DNA of 64,000 nucleotides. Origin: Aeoliella mucimassa (GTDB lineage: Bacteria > Planctomycetota > Planctomycetia > Pirellulales > Lacipirellulaceae). Below the pieces are notes generated by a model. The model made no database searches. It was not told the origin of the DNA and worked only from the letters and a program-made list of their open reading frames with translations. The stretch is taken from assembly GCF_007748035.1 (NCBI RefSeq), contig NZ_CP036278.1, forward strand, positions 124,001 to 188,000. The letters are read 5' to 3'. Shown in pieces: positions 46,313 through 56,012 of the stretch; positions within the stretch are counted from its first letter, which is position 1, and each line of letters opens with the position of its first letter. Position numbers and translations under genes: made by a program.

Positions 46313-49000
46313 ATGTATCGCATGGTTCTTGCGCGACTAAGTATTTGCACGGTTTGTATGTTGCTGGTCGATAGCGCGCTGGCTCAAGAGCTTCTGGCCA
46401 CGAACGATTCGTTGCCGCCTGCAGTCACTGCAGCGAACACCGGCGCGGCCCAGGATGCCGAGAACGTACAACTGCAGTTTCGCTTCGCCGAGGCTCCCTG
46501 GCCGACCGTGTTGGAGTGGATTGCCGATAAGGCGAACCTGTCGCTCGACATGGCCGACGAGCCAACCGGCACGTTCAACTACATCGACGATAAGCAATGC
46601 ACAGTGACCGAAGCGATCGACGTGATGAACGGCTACTTGCTGCCTCGAGGATTCGTGCTGCTGCGTCGCGATCAGTTCCTGGTGGTCATGAAGACCGACA
46701 ACCCGATGCTGCCGAATCTGATTCCCACGGTGCCTGCTTCGCAGCTCAAGCGATATGGCAATAACGAGCTGCTGCGAATCGTGGTGCACGTGGAAGGCTA
46801 CACGCCGGAAGAGGTGGCGAATCAGGTGACCACGATCTTGGGTCCCAAGGGGGTGGCCTCGCCGCTCGATTCGTCGGGCGCGTTGGTGCTGCAAGGGTTT
46901 GGGCGCAGCTTGCGCGAGGCGGTCGACTTGCTCGACCAGACACAGGCGCCGCCGTCGGACAACGAGTTGATCTTCAAGTCGTTCACGTTGCGGAATATTC
47001 CTGCATCGGACGCGGAGCGGCAGATTCAAAACCTGTTTGGGCTCGGTGGCAATCCGTATCAAGCAGCCATGCAGCGACGAGCCGAGTGGTCGCGACGCGA
47101 GCGTGGGCGTGAAGGCGAGGAAGGCCAGCAGCGGCCCGATTCGCCGACGCCGTTGGTCGAGAATATTGCGATGAACATGAAGGTGTCGTCGCTCCGGCAA
47201 ACGAACAGCCTGCTGGTGACCGCCACGCCGGCAGCGATAACTCTGATAGAAGACATCCTCGCGACGATCGACGTAGAACCAGCAGGCAGCAAAGGGGGTG
47301 GCCCCGGGAGCAACATTCCTGAACTGCGGGTGTATACCGTGGACAATGCCGATGAAGACGACGTGGCCGAAACCGTGAACGCGGTGATCCCCGGTGTGGT
47401 GATCAACGAGGATCGTCGCAACAACTCGATTCACGTGCTGGCCACCCCGGCCGAGCACGATCAGGTCGACGAGCTGATCAGCACCATCAACTCCGGTGGC
47501 ATCGGCAGTGGTGTCGAGGTGATTCCCCTCACGCAGAACGACCCGACCTTCATGAGCGAGTATTTGTCGTCGTTGTTCAAAAACGAAAACCGCGACAACC
47601 GCCCGGTGATCACGCCCGGCTTCCAGAACCAATCGCTTATCGTCCGCGGTTCGTCGCGACAGTTGGGCGAGATTCGCAAGGCGCTCGCTTCGTTTAACGA
47701 AACTGGCGTCGACGACAGTCAGCTGGGCGACGGCAATCGGGTGCGACGGTTGCCGCTTGGGGCGAGTCGCGACGCGGAACGCATCGCGCGGACCGTGAAG
47801 GACCTGCTGGAAGACAATCGCCAGTTCGATAACAAGATTCGCGTGGTGGTTCCGTCGGACAGTTCCGATTCGCCAGCCGCTACGCCGGCGAATAACGGAG
47901 TGCGTCGGGTGCCGATCGAAGACCAGGAAGATCAGGAAAATCAGGCCAGTCGTGCACCGGCGGCGAACTTGATGCTCGCTGCTTACGAGCAGCCGGCTCC
48001 CGCGGCCGAAGAAGCAACCAGTGAGCAAACCGAGGTGCCGCAGGCTACCAGCGAGCAAACGCCGCAAAAAGTGGAAGCGGTAGAGCAAGCAACCGCTGAT
48101 GCGAATCAAGTTGCCGCGAAGCCTGGCACTCCTGCCCGGTTGCCGCGGGTGACGATTGAAGTGCAAGGGAGCGACCTATTGATGTACTCGGACGATGCGG
48201 TCGCGCTCGACAAGGTGGAGCAAACCGTTCGCGATCTGGTGCGGCAGATGCCATCGCGGACGGAGTGGACCGTGTTCTTCCTACGGGCAGCGCCGGCCGA
48301 CACCACCGCGCGAACGCTAGTCGACTTGCTGCGAAGCGACTCGACGACCGAGGTGGTCATTGGTTCCGCGGTCGACGTGAGCTATAGCAGCTTGGCCGAC
48401 GAAACCATGCGCATCGTTCCCGACGTGCGAACCAATGCGTTGTTCATCAGCGGTACCGACGAGCAGCTCAAGCGAACGGAGCAGTTCCTGGAGTTCCTTG
48501 ATACGAGCGAACTGCCGGGATCGCTTCGCGACCGGATTCCTCGTTCGATCGCGGTGGAATATGCGGACGTGAACGAAGTGGCTCAGATTATTCGCGAGCT
48601 GTACAAAGACTATTTGGTCGATCCCATGGCGGCTGCCGCTCGCGGAAGTCGCGACAGCCGCGAGGCGCAAGCTCGCATGGCTCGGGTGATGAACCAGTCG
48701 CAGAACTCAGGTCTTCGGCCGTCGGGGATTCAGCTCACGATTTCCGTAGACGAGGCTTCGAACACGCTGTTGATCTCGTGCAACGATACGTTGTTCACGC
48801 AGATTAGCCAGTTGGTCAAGCAGCGCGATCAGGCGGCTTATGAATCGCAGCCGGTGACGCAGATGATGCGGATCAGCCCTTCGTCGGCCGAGCAGGTGCG
48901 CTCGGTGCTCAGTGGCATGGAATCGGAAACCGTCGAGATTCAGATTTCGAACGAGCAGGATCGCCGCCGTTCGCGTTACAGTCGCGACCGCCGCCGATAG
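46313..49000 (+). CDS. Large exported protein with repeated secretin N-domains, no pore domain
   Basis: The product is 895 residues with a signal peptide (LARLSICTVCMLLVDSALAQ). The body holds several GspD/PilQ-type N-domains (KH-like alpha/beta modules, e.g. FTLRNIPASDAERQIQNLFG; VYTVDNADEDDVAETVNAVIPG; SIAVEYADVNEVAQIIRELYK), with a disordered Glu/Gln/Ala linker near residues 518-619. The C-terminal secretin pore domain (with its VPxLGxIPxLG strand) is absent, and the protein ends in a basic Arg-rich tail. It may act as a periplasmic scaffold of a type II secretion or type IV pilus-like machine. Cytoplasm-facing partners are not adjacent. Confidence 0.75.
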   Translation: MYRMVLARLSICTVCMLLVDSALAQELLATNDSLPPAVTAANTGAAQDAENVQLQFRFAEAPWPTVLEWIADKANLSLDMADEPTGTFNYIDDKQCTVTEAIDVMNGYLLPRGFVLLRRDQFLVVMKTDNPMLPNLIPTVPASQLKRYGNNELLRIVVHVEGYTPEEVANQVTTILGPKGVASPLDSSGALVLQGFGRSLREAVDLLDQTQAPPSDNELIFKSFTLRNIPASDAERQIQNLFGLGGNPYQAAMQRRAEWSRRERGREGEEGQQRPDSPTPLVENIAMNMKVSSLRQTNSLLVTATPAAITLIEDILATIDVEPAGSKGGGPGSNIPELRVYTVDNADEDDVAETVNAVIPGVVINEDRRNNSIHVLATPAEHDQVDELISTINSGGIGSGVEVIPLTQNDPTFMSEYLSSLFKNENRDNRPVITPGFQNQSLIVRGSSRQLGEIRKALASFNETGVDDSQLGDGNRVRRLPLGASRDAERIARTVKDLLEDNRQFDNKIRVVVPSDSSDSPAATPANNGVRRVPIEDQEDQENQASRAPAANLMLAAYEQPAPAAEEATSEQTEVPQATSEQTPQKVEAVEQATADANQVAAKPGTPARLPRVTIEVQGSDLLMYSDDAVALDKVEQTVRDLVRQMPSRTEWTVFFLRAAPADTTARTLVDLLRSDSTTEVVIGSAVDVSYSSLADETMRIVPDVRTNALFISGTDEQLKRTEQFLEFLDTSELPGSLRDRIPRSIAVEYADVNEVAQIIRELYKDYLVDPMAAAARGSRDSREAQARMARVMNQSQNSGLRPSGIQLTISVDEASNTLLISCNDTLFTQISQLVKQRDQAAYESQPVTQMMRISPSSAEQVRSVLSGMESETVEIQISNEQDRRRSRYSRDRRR

Positions 49001-49018
49001 AGGGGAAGCAACTGCTTG

Positions 49019-49837
49019 CTAGGAAGTCAGCAAGCGGAGCGGGTCGCTCTCCTCGCGACTCGCCCACGCAGTGAGCGTAGGTTGTTGCGCTTGCAGCCAT
49101 GCGGCGAGTCGCTCGACCGCAAAGCGTTCGCTGGCGTAGTGCCCGGTGAGCACCACGGCTACGCCGGCGGTGCGTGCTGCCAGCAGCGTGTGGAAAGTGG
49201 CCTCGCCGGTCACCAGGGCGTCGGCCCCGGAGTCGATCGCCGCATCGAGCAGCGAACCGCCGCTGCCGCAGGCCACGGCTACGCGGGCGATCGGCAGTTG
49301 GTCGTCGCCGACCACACGCACGTGATCGATCGACAGCAGTTGTCGGGTGTTCGCAGCGAGTCGCGCGAGCGTGGTTGGTTCGAGCACCGCCCCGCACCGT
49401 CCGGCGCCGAGCGGCGAGTCGGCGTTCGCCGGGTCGGCAGGAATCAGTGGATGGATCTCCGCCAGGTTCAAACCGGTCGCGAGTTGGTAGTTGATACCCT
49501 CGCCCGCCGAGTCGAACGCGGTGTGCGGGCTGTAGACCGAGATGCCGCTGCGGATGAGGTTCCAGAGCACCCGCCCTTCGCCGGTCGTGGTGGTGAGCCG
49601 CTTGAGCGGGCGGAACGGCAGCGGATGGTGCGTCACAATCAGCTCTACCTGGTTGTCGATGGCCTCGTGAGCGACATCCTCGGTGAGGGTCAGGCAGGTC
49701 ATCACCCGCTCTACCGGGTGAGCGGGGTCGCCGACCACCAGGCCGACGTTGTCCCAGTCCTCGGCCAAACCAACAGGCGCAAACGACTCGAGCAGGGCAG
49801 TAAGATCACGAACGGTCAAGCTAGCTTCGGCAGGCAT
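49019..49837 (-). CDS. Nif3-like dinuclear metal-centre protein
   Basis: The product is 272 residues and belongs to the NIF3 / GTP cyclohydrolase I type 2 family. Motifs: GLAEDWDNVGLVVGD, LIVTHHPLPFRPLKRL (metal His pair), ISVYSPHTAFDSA (metal His/Asp) and VVLTGHYASERFAV near the end (metal His). Members form toroidal hexamers with a two-metal site; the physiological reaction is not well established. No signal peptide. It converges with the secretin-N gene (18 bases apart) and is divergent from the ankyrin gene. Confidence 0.93.
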   Translation of the reverse strand: MPAEASLTVRDLTALLESFAPVGLAEDWDNVGLVVGDPAHPVERVMTCLTLTEDVAHEAIDNQVELIVTHHPLPFRPLKRLTTTTGEGRVLWNLIRSGISVYSPHTAFDSAGEGINYQLATGLNLAEIHPLIPADPANADSPLGAGRCGAVLEPTTLARLAANTRQLLSIDHVRVVGDDQLPIARVAVACGSGGSLLDAAIDSGADALVTGEATFHTLLAARTAGVAVVLTGHYASERFAVERLAAWLQAQQPTLTAWASREESDPLRLLTS

Positions 49838-49966
49838 GTTTATCGTATGATTGGTGGATCAAGCGGAAACCCAGCGGGGGAACTCCTTGGTATGATAAGC
49901 GGCAACGCGAACTTGCGAAACAACCCATCGATTTCGAGCCCTCTGCAAGCACGGAGAACGAGTGCC

Positions 49967-50941
49967 ATGCGACTTGTAAATACAACGTTACTGCTGTTGG
50001 GATTGCTGACGCTGATGCCGGCGGCCGGAGCGCAGGATTTCGAGCTCGAGACCGATGGCGATCGGCTTGCCGAGGCGATCGATTCAGGCAGCGTCGCGGC
50101 GGTGCGGCGGTTGCTCGACAGCGGAGTGTCGGCCAACACGTTGGTGTACGACTCGCCGCCGTTGCAGTGGGCGATCTGGGACGAGAAGTACTACGTGGTC
50201 AAACTGCTGATCGATCGCGGTGCCGACGTGAACCTGCCGGACGAGGATGGTTACACCTCGCTGATGTGTGCTTGTGATATGTCGAGTAAGCGGATCGTCG
50301 ATTTGCTGCTGGACAAAGGGGCCGACATCAACGCCGTGGAGTTGCTGTACGGTATGAGCGCACTGCAGTCGGCCTGCTCGGCCGGAGACGAAGCGATCGT
50401 CGATCTGCTGCTCGAACGCGGTGCCGACATCAATCACATCGACAAGTACAGCGGTAATTGTCTGGAGGAAGCGGCCTACTACGGTCACAAAGCGGTGGTC
50501 GAGAAGCTAAAAGCGAAAGGACTCAAGTCGGACTACCCGTTGCACATTGCTTGCGGGATTGGCGATGTGGAAGAGGTAAAGAAGCAACTCGCTGCTGGCA
50601 AAAAGGCCGACCAGCCGAACGAAGGGTGGAAGAATACTCCGCTGCACTTTGCTTCGGGGGGTGGTCACTTGGAGATCATCAAGTTGTTGGTCGAGAACGG
50701 TGCCAACGTCAATGCGAAGAATGTGCTGGGTACCACCCTATTACACGAAGCGGCTTCGGCCGACCATCTGGAGCTGGTAAAGTGGTTGGTCGCGCAGGGA
50801 GCTGATATCAACGCAAAGGACGAAGAGGGCAGCACTCCGCTCGATTGGTCGTCGGGCGAGTCGGCGACCTACCTCGAAGAAATCGGCGCCGAGTATGGCG
50901 AGTACGATGACTTCGAGCCCGAGGGCGATGTGAGCATCTAG
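49967..50941 (+). CDS. Exported ankyrin-repeat protein
   Basis: The product is 324 residues with a signal peptide (LLLLGLLTLMPAAGAQ). At least eight ankyrin repeats of ~33 residues follow: LLIDRGADVNLPDEDGYTSLM, LLDKGADINAVE, LLLERGADINHIDKY, LLVENGANVNAKNVLGTTLLHEA, LVAQGADINAKDEEGSTPLDW. It ends with an acidic tail. It is probably a periplasmic protein-protein interaction scaffold; a partner cannot be named. GGAG lies before the ATG at 49967. Confidence 0.88.
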   Translation: MRLVNTTLLLLGLLTLMPAAGAQDFELETDGDRLAEAIDSGSVAAVRRLLDSGVSANTLVYDSPPLQWAIWDEKYYVVKLLIDRGADVNLPDEDGYTSLMCACDMSSKRIVDLLLDKGADINAVELLYGMSALQSACSAGDEAIVDLLLERGADINHIDKYSGNCLEEAAYYGHKAVVEKLKAKGLKSDYPLHIACGIGDVEEVKKQLAAGKKADQPNEGWKNTPLHFASGGGHLEIIKLLVENGANVNAKNVLGTTLLHEAASADHLELVKWLVAQGADINAKDEEGSTPLDWSSGESATYLEEIGAEYGEYDDFEPEGDVSI

Positions 50942-50963
50942 TCGACCAAGCGAGGCATTTGCT

Positions 50964-51758
50964 TTAGTCGCCGAACAGGTTGCCAAGTCCACCGATCACG
51001 GAGCCTTCGCCGCGCGACGAGCCACCTGCGACCGGAGCGTGCTGCAGCACGCGATTGGCCAGTCGCGAGAAGGGCAGGCTTTGCAACAGTACGGTGCCGG
51101 TGCCGCTCAGCGTGGCGAGGAACATCCCTTCGCCGCCGAAGAACATACTCTTCAAGCTGCCCGCCCGCTGGATGTCGTAGTTGATGCCTTCGGTGAACGC
51201 GACGATGCAACCAGTGTCGACGCGAAGTGTCTCGCCGTTGAGCCGCTTCTTGATGATCGCCCCGCTGGCGTGGATAAACGCGTGACCGTCCCCCTCCAGG
51301 CGTTGCAGGATGAAGCCTTCGCCGCCGAAGAATCCAGCCCCGAGCCGACGCTGAAACGCAATGCCGATGCGGGTGCCAAACGCCGCGCAGAGGAACGCGT
51401 CTTTCTGGCAGGTGAGCACGCCGCCGATTTTGGCCATGTCGAGCGGAACAATCTTGCCCGGAAACGGGGCAGCAAAAGCAACCCGGCGTTTGCCATCGCC
51501 CTGGTTGGTGAAGTGGGTCATGAAGATCGACTCGCCGGTGAGGGTTCGCTTGCCCGCGTCCACCAGTTTGCCAAAGAATCCCTGGTTGGTCTTTGATCCG
51601 TCGCCCATGTGGGCTTCGAACACAATGCCATCTTCCACGTAGTTCATCGCGCCGGCTTCGGCAACAACGGTCTCGCCCGGGTCGAGTTCGACTTCCACGT
51701 ATTGCATGTCGTCGCCAAAGATTTGGTAATCCACTTCATGGCAGCGAGGTGCGTCCAT
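50964..51758 (-). CDS. AIM24 family (TIGR00266) protein
   Basis: The product is 264 residues: a [29 protein letters not shown] start, [25 protein letters not shown] in the middle, and [18 protein letters not shown], all typical of TIGR00266/AIM24 proteins. A low-complexity Gly tail ends it ([20 protein letters not shown]). The function in bacteria is unknown; the yeast namesake affects mitochondrial membranes. No signal peptide. It converges with the ankyrin gene 22 bases away. Confidence 0.92.
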   Translation of the reverse strand: MDAPRCHEVDYQIFGDDMQYVEVELDPGETVVAEAGAMNYVEDGIVFEAHMGDGSKTNQGFFGKLVDAGKRTLTGESIFMTHFTNQGDGKRRVAFAAPFPGKIVPLDMAKIGGVLTCQKDAFLCAAFGTRIGIAFQRRLGAGFFGGEGFILQRLEGDGHAFIHASGAIIKKRLNGETLRVDTGCIVAFTEGINYDIQRAGSLKSMFFGGEGMFLATLSGTGTVLLQSLPFSRLANRVLQHAPVAGGSSRGEGSVIGGLGNLFGD

Positions 51759-51871
51759 CGTCGAGCTCCCGGGGGTATAAGGTTAGTAGTGACCTGTTGG
51801 TCCAGCATAAGCGATTCGCCAAATCTGCAACAATATTGGATACATCGTCCCCAGAAGCCGAGAAATCAACG

Positions 51872-52573
51872 ATGAATGCCGAGGACCTCAAGCAAATTGC
51901 TACCGAAGGGTACTGTTTGCTGCCGGATGTGGTGGATGCTCTGCAAGTGCAGCGGCTGGTATCGGCGGTCGGGCGGGGGGAAACCACGCGTGCAGGTTCG
52001 CGCAACGCGCGGCGTTTACTGGAGAGCTGTCCGACTGTCGCCGAGTTGGCCGATAGCCGTGCGATTCGAGAGGTCGTTGAGCCGGTGCTCGGGGCTGCTG
52101 CGTTCGTTGTGCGAGGGCTACTGTTCGACAAAGTCGAGGGGGCCAACTGGCAGGTTGCCTGGCATCAGGACTTGATGATTCCGGTCCGCCAGCAAATCGA
52201 AACGCCCGGCTTCTCGGCTTGGAGCTCCAAGCAAGGCGTGGTGCACGTTTGCCCGCCGGCCGAGGTGCTGGCCGGCATGCTGACCGTGCGAGTGCATCTC
52301 GACGATTGCCCGCAGGAGAATGGCCCGCTGATGGTGCTGCCCGGTACGCATCAGCGAGGCATCCTCTCTACGGAACAATCGCAGCAATTGGTCGCTGAAA
52401 GCGAACCTGAAGTGTGCCTTGCACGAGCTGGCGATGTGCTGGTGATGCGGCCGCTGCTCTTGCATGCTTCGCGACCAGCCAGCTCGGCGACTCATCGCCG
52501 CGTCGTGCACTTGGAGTACGCCACCCAGCCGCTGCCTGGGCTGCTGCAGTGGTGGCAATCCACGGCTACTTGA
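51872..52573 (+). CDS. Phytanoyl-CoA dioxygenase (PhyH) family protein
   Basis: The product is 233 residues. It is a non-heme Fe(II)/2-oxoglutarate oxygenase-like fold: VAWHQDLMIPV supplies the H-x-D part of the iron facial triad, the second His is in MRPLLLHASRPA, and the arginine for 2-oxoglutarate follows in THRRVVHLEYA. Substrate unknown. The start is at 51872, which begins the recognised EGYCLLPDVV N-terminus; the frame is open to 51593. Its 3' end overlaps the convergent DUF1559 gene by 8 bases. Confidence 0.88.
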   Translation: MNAEDLKQIATEGYCLLPDVVDALQVQRLVSAVGRGETTRAGSRNARRLLESCPTVAELADSRAIREVVEPVLGAAAFVVRGLLFDKVEGANWQVAWHQDLMIPVRQQIETPGFSAWSSKQGVVHVCPPAEVLAGMLTVRVHLDDCPQENGPLMVLPGTHQRGILSTEQSQQLVAESEPEVCLARAGDVLVMRPLLLHASRPASSATHRRVVHLEYATQPLPGLLQWWQSTAT

Positions 52574-53525
52574 GACTCGGCACCACCTCGTACCCGTTGC
52601 GCGAAGCAAAGGCTTGCAGCGTTGCCAGCTCGATGTCTTCGCTCACAAAGTGCACCGAGCCATCGGCGAATAGCACGTTCGCTCCGCCGGGATGGTCGGA
52701 GAGAATGTCTTCCTCGGCCCACGCGAGATCGGGATCGGAGTTCACCGGGTGCTCGATGCTCGAGACTCCTTTGCCGTTGGCCCACATGCCGACGTCTTCA
52801 CCGCGCCCGCTACACTCGGCAACCACCATGGTGTTCGACAGCCCGTCGATGATGTCCTTCGCACGAACCTTCGGCGGTTCGAGCAACCGGTTGCCGAACT
52901 TGATGTCTTTGAACGAGAGCAGCACTCCCCGGTTGGGGCCGTACTTCAGATTGCCATCAGCCGGGTTCAAGGCGTTCTTGTGAGGTCCTTTGATGCCGAG
53001 GTAGTCGGTGCAGGCCATGCCGTCGTCTTTGCCGATGTCGAGTCGGTCGCCATCGCTGTCGAGGTCGATCACGCGGTCGTCGAAGTCGCGACTCACGTGC
53101 GCCCGCGACTGACTGGGGCAAAGGTAGGCCGAAACCAGCAGCGTGACAGGTCCGGGAGCGTCGGCGGTTCCTTTGTTCTCGACCGCGTCGAGATCCTTAT
53201 CGAGTTTCAATAAGTCGTAGATGGCCGACTCTTCCATGTAGTCGAGCAGAAACACCGACCAGGCAAACTCGTCGCCGAACATCACGTACCGACGCTGCCC
53301 GGGCGGGAATTGCTTAGTGGTCGACTCGTAGTTGAGCATGGCCAACCCGATTTGCTTCATGTTGTTGACGCACTGCGTTCGGCGGGCCGCCTCGCGGGCG
53401 GACTGCACGGCCGGCAACAACAGGGCAACCAGAATGCCGATGATGGCAATCACCACGAGTAGCTCAACGAGCGTAAAGGCTTTTGGCGAATGCGATGGTT
53501 GCATCGCACGACGCGTTGGGATCAT
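52566..53525 (-). CDS. DUF1559 domain prepilin-like protein
   Basis: The product is about 319 residues. The N-terminus has KAFTLVELLVVIAIIGILVALLLPAVQSAREAARR... in form: a type IV prepilin-type cleavage/methylation site followed by the hydrophobic helix. The C-terminal part matches DUF1559, with WANGKGVSSIEHP and HPGGANVLFADGSVHFVSEDI. These pseudopilins are very numerous in planctomycetes. Function unknown but presumably assembled or cleaved by a prepilin peptidase. AAGG precedes the ATG at 53525; the frame opens at 53546. The secretin-N protein could be its envelope partner, an inference only. Confidence 0.92.
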   Translation of the reverse strand: MIPTRRAMQPSHSPKAFTLVELLVVIAIIGILVALLLPAVQSAREAARRTQCVNNMKQIGLAMLNYESTTKQFPPGQRRYVMFGDEFAWSVFLLDYMEESAIYDLLKLDKDLDAVENKGTADAPGPVTLLVSAYLCPSQSRAHVSRDFDDRVIDLDSDGDRLDIGKDDGMACTDYLGIKGPHKNALNPADGNLKYGPNRGVLLSFKDIKFGNRLLEPPKVRAKDIIDGLSNTMVVAECSGRGEDVGMWANGKGVSSIEHPVNSDPDLAWAEEDILSDHPGGANVLFADGSVHFVSEDIELATLQAFASRNGYEVVPSLK

Positions 53526-53584
53526 CTTGATACCTTGAGTGACCATGGATTAGGTAGATTCGCTTTTTCAGGAACGACAAAAAA

Positions 53585-54889
53585 CTATCGGCGAGCCCGC
53601 CAAAGCACAGTGGTTGCCAGCAGGCCGAGCAGCAGCGACGAGGGCTCGGGGACCTGACTCGCACCAACAGCACTTGTCATGCTGCTCAGACCCGCTGGAG
53701 TGGTGAAACCGGTGCCGAAACGCTCTTTCCAATACATGTAGTCGGCGGCGTCGACGACGTTGTCGCCGTTGCCATCAGCAGCCAGGTTAGTGGTGGAACC
53801 AAGGTTGTCGCGCCACACGGTGTAGTCGGCCAGGTCGACGACTCCGTCCTGGTTGTAGTCGCCATCGACGCTGCCGGTGAACCAGCTACGCAGCGCGGTG
53901 AAGTCTTGCGTATCGCCGAGGTCGTTCCAGAGATTGGGTTGGCCAAACGTGCTGGTTTCGCCATCTTCGTAGGCGCCGAAGTTCAGTGTGGAGTAGTCGC
54001 TCGTGGGATCGACTTGCAAGCGGGCGACCTCGCGGCTGCTGATGCCTCCCCCGCCCCAAAGCAGGTTCTCGGCGACTTCTTCGCCGAGCGGGCCAATCAC
54101 CGGAGTCGCGTTGTTATCGAGGATCGTGACTTGCCAGGCGTCGTTTGTGACGGAGAAATCGCCCGACTCGAACTCTTCGCCAACATCGGGAACGAAGTCG
54201 CCATTGTCGATGTTCGAAAGCGAAGTGGTAATCAGGGGAGTGTCGTTATTGGCTTCGTCCTCGGTGCTAACATGAATCCACCAGTCGCCGAGCACCGGGT
54301 TGAAACTAGTGTCGGTGTCGAGGTCGATCTTGTAGTCGCCTCCGTTCTCGGCGGTGATACCATCGGTGAAATTGCGGTCGTTCTCGATGTAGTCGGTGTC
54401 GACCCAGATGGTGTCTTCTTCGCTGATGGTGATGATGGTGCCAGCGCGAAGGTCGCTCCACAGTAAGTCGTCGGCGAACTGGATGAAGCCGCCGCGGCGA
54501 CCACCGGTTCCGGCCTGCGAGTTCTCGATGGTATACGCCTCGGACCACTCGAGGCTCCACCCGCGAATGTCGACGTGGTCCATGGTGACCACGAGCTCGA
54601 TCCAGTCGTCGCCGTTGCCTTGGATCCGCCCGTCAGGCGTGCCCTCAGCGACTCCCTCTGGCGAGTTTGCCGGTACTTGCAGCTCGGCGAACGTGGCGAA
54701 GTACTTGTCTTCCTTCTCATTTCGAGAGGAAACCGAGGTGCCGCCGTAGTTGTCGGTGTCGAGATACTTCGATCCGCCGACCGCGTTGTATTCGTTAATG
54801 ATCAGGGGAACCGACTGGGCCGAGGCAAACCCCGGCAGTACGAACATGGAAACCAGCAGGCACGAGTGGAACGTCTTTGAGTTCATCAT
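53585..54889 (-). CDS. PEP-CTERM protein with lamin-tail-like region and dockerin-type repeats
   Basis: The product is about 434 residues. Signal peptide ([19 protein letters not shown]), then IINEYNAV...LELV-like lamin-tail-type beta region, then [20 protein letters not shown] and [21 protein letters not shown], two EF-hand-like dockerin repeats with Ca-binding Asp/Asn ladders, then [22 protein letters not shown], the PEP-CTERM tail. Such proteins are probably anchored or released at the cell surface by the exosortase and interact via calcium. The GTG at 54901 and ATGs at 54889 and 54886 are all possible starts; no clear ribosome site decides. Confidence 0.85.
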   Translation of the reverse strand: MMNSKTFHSCLLVSMFVLPGFASAQSVPLIINEYNAVGGSKYLDTDNYGGTSVSSRNEKEDKYFATFAELQVPANSPEGVAEGTPDGRIQGNGDDWIELVVTMDHVDIRGWSLEWSEAYTIENSQAGTGGRRGGFIQFADDLLWSDLRAGTIITISEEDTIWVDTDYIENDRNFTDGITAENGGDYKIDLDTDTSFNPVLGDWWIHVSTEDEANNDTPLITTSLSNIDNGDFVPDVGEEFESGDFSVTNDAWQVTILDNNATPVIGPLGEEVAENLLWGGGGISSREVARLQVDPTSDYSTLNFGAYEDGETSTFGQPNLWNDLGDTQDFTALRSWFTGSVDGDYNQDGVVDLADYTVWRDNLGSTTNLAADGNGDNVVDAADYMYWKERFGTGFTTPAGLSSMTSAVGASQVPEPSSLLLGLLATTVLWRARR

Positions 54890-55007
54890 CTTCAGCAGCA
54901 CAGGAGTAGGAGTTTTGTGGTGGATCGCAACGGCGGCCGACCTTCGCTTGTCGTGCGGGAAGGCCGGCCGCTGCGATGCATTCAGTACGCGCGATAGTGC
55001 GCGGTGT

Positions 55008-55736
55008 TTACGAAACGCGGCGACAGATGGCCATCATGCCCGCGAGGGCGAGACCCGCCAGTACGCAGGCGGCAGGTTCCGGCACCGCGGCATCCACGAT
55101 GCCAGGCGAGCCGAAATCGCCCGAAGTATCCGCGAACGAGCCGTACACGCCAGCGGCAGCCAGTTCGAACTCGCCGTCGGAGCCCGGAACCCAAACGGCC
55201 GATTGGTTTTCGTAGGTGTCGGAGCCATCGGTGTTACCAGCGGCCCAGTCGCCTGCGTGGGTTTCGTTAGGAGTGGTCAGGCCATAGGCAAGCTCGATAA
55301 TCAGGTTGTCGCTGGAGTCGAACAGCACGATGGCATCCCCTTTACCGAGACCTGCACCCCCTTGGTAGCCAACTTGCACGCCAGGTAGTCCGCCCCAGAA
55401 CGAACGGAACAGCTCGATCTCGCCGGCTGGATCGTAAGCGGGACTCAGCGGATCGTTTTCATCAAGCTGAAAGAACACGACCGACTCGCCAGGAGCGATG
55501 GTCGAGATGCCCATCAGCGGGGCGGCTTCGGCGATGTCGGCGCTTTCGTCGTCGAATTGCCAGCCAGTGATATCGGCTGGCGTATCGCCGAGGTTGGTGA
55601 GTTCGAAGTAGTCTTCGGGATTAGTTTGAGATTTCGAGCGAAGCTCGGTGATGATCACCTCGGCTTGCACGACGCGGGAACTAACCACCGCCAGTGCGGC
55701 AACCGCAACCGCCAAGCAGAGTTGTTGCAACTTCAT
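55008..55736 (-). CDS. PEP-CTERM protein with a lamin-tail domain
   Basis: The product is 242 residues. Signal peptide ([23 protein letters not shown]), lamin-tail-type domain ([33 protein letters not shown]), and a [23 protein letters not shown] tail. The second exosortase substrate in this pair; the gene order (53585, 55008, same strand, gap ~120) suggests a shared role or operon. The ATG at 55736 is chosen as the signal-peptide start, the frame being open to 55772. Confidence 0.85.
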   Translation of the reverse strand: MKLQQLCLAVAVAALAVVSSRVVQAEVIITELRSKSQTNPEDYFELTNLGDTPADITGWQFDDESADIAEAAPLMGISTIAPGESVVFFQLDENDPLSPAYDPAGEIELFRSFWGGLPGVQVGYQGGAGLGKGDAIVLFDSSDNLIIELAYGLTTPNETHAGDWAAGNTDGSDTYENQSAVWVPGSDGEFELAAAGVYGSFADTSGDFGSPGIVDAAVPEPAACVLAGLALAGMMAICRRVS

Positions 55737-56012
55737 GAGAACGCTTCCTTCCGTTGAATCACACGTTAGCACAGGGGGACCGCCCGCCTGTCGTGTTGAC
55801 TACTTGGAAAGAGCGCGGAGGTTCCCTGCCAGGGAAACCGAAGTTTATCCGGAGAACCTTGTCGCTTTATGCACGTTTGATTAAAAGACCGTTAAGAAGC
55901 CAAGAAGAATGCGCAAAGACTAGGTGCCGCTTGCACATTCATGTTCTCGCATGGCGGCCGTGATGCTTGCGATTCACCAACAATGGGCCCCAATGCCAGT
56001 GTTGGAAACGCC
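55737..56012. other. Intergenic region between PEP-CTERM gene and nitrite/sulfite reductase
   Basis: These 276 bases contain no recognisable gene, terminator or repeat. The AT-rich stretch 55850-55920 may include the promoter of the minus-strand PEP-CTERM gene. Confidence 0.3.

Noticed and set aside
46337-48166. 609-residue open frame on the minus strand
   Set aside because: Antisense to the secretin-N gene; low complexity and rich in Arg and His.
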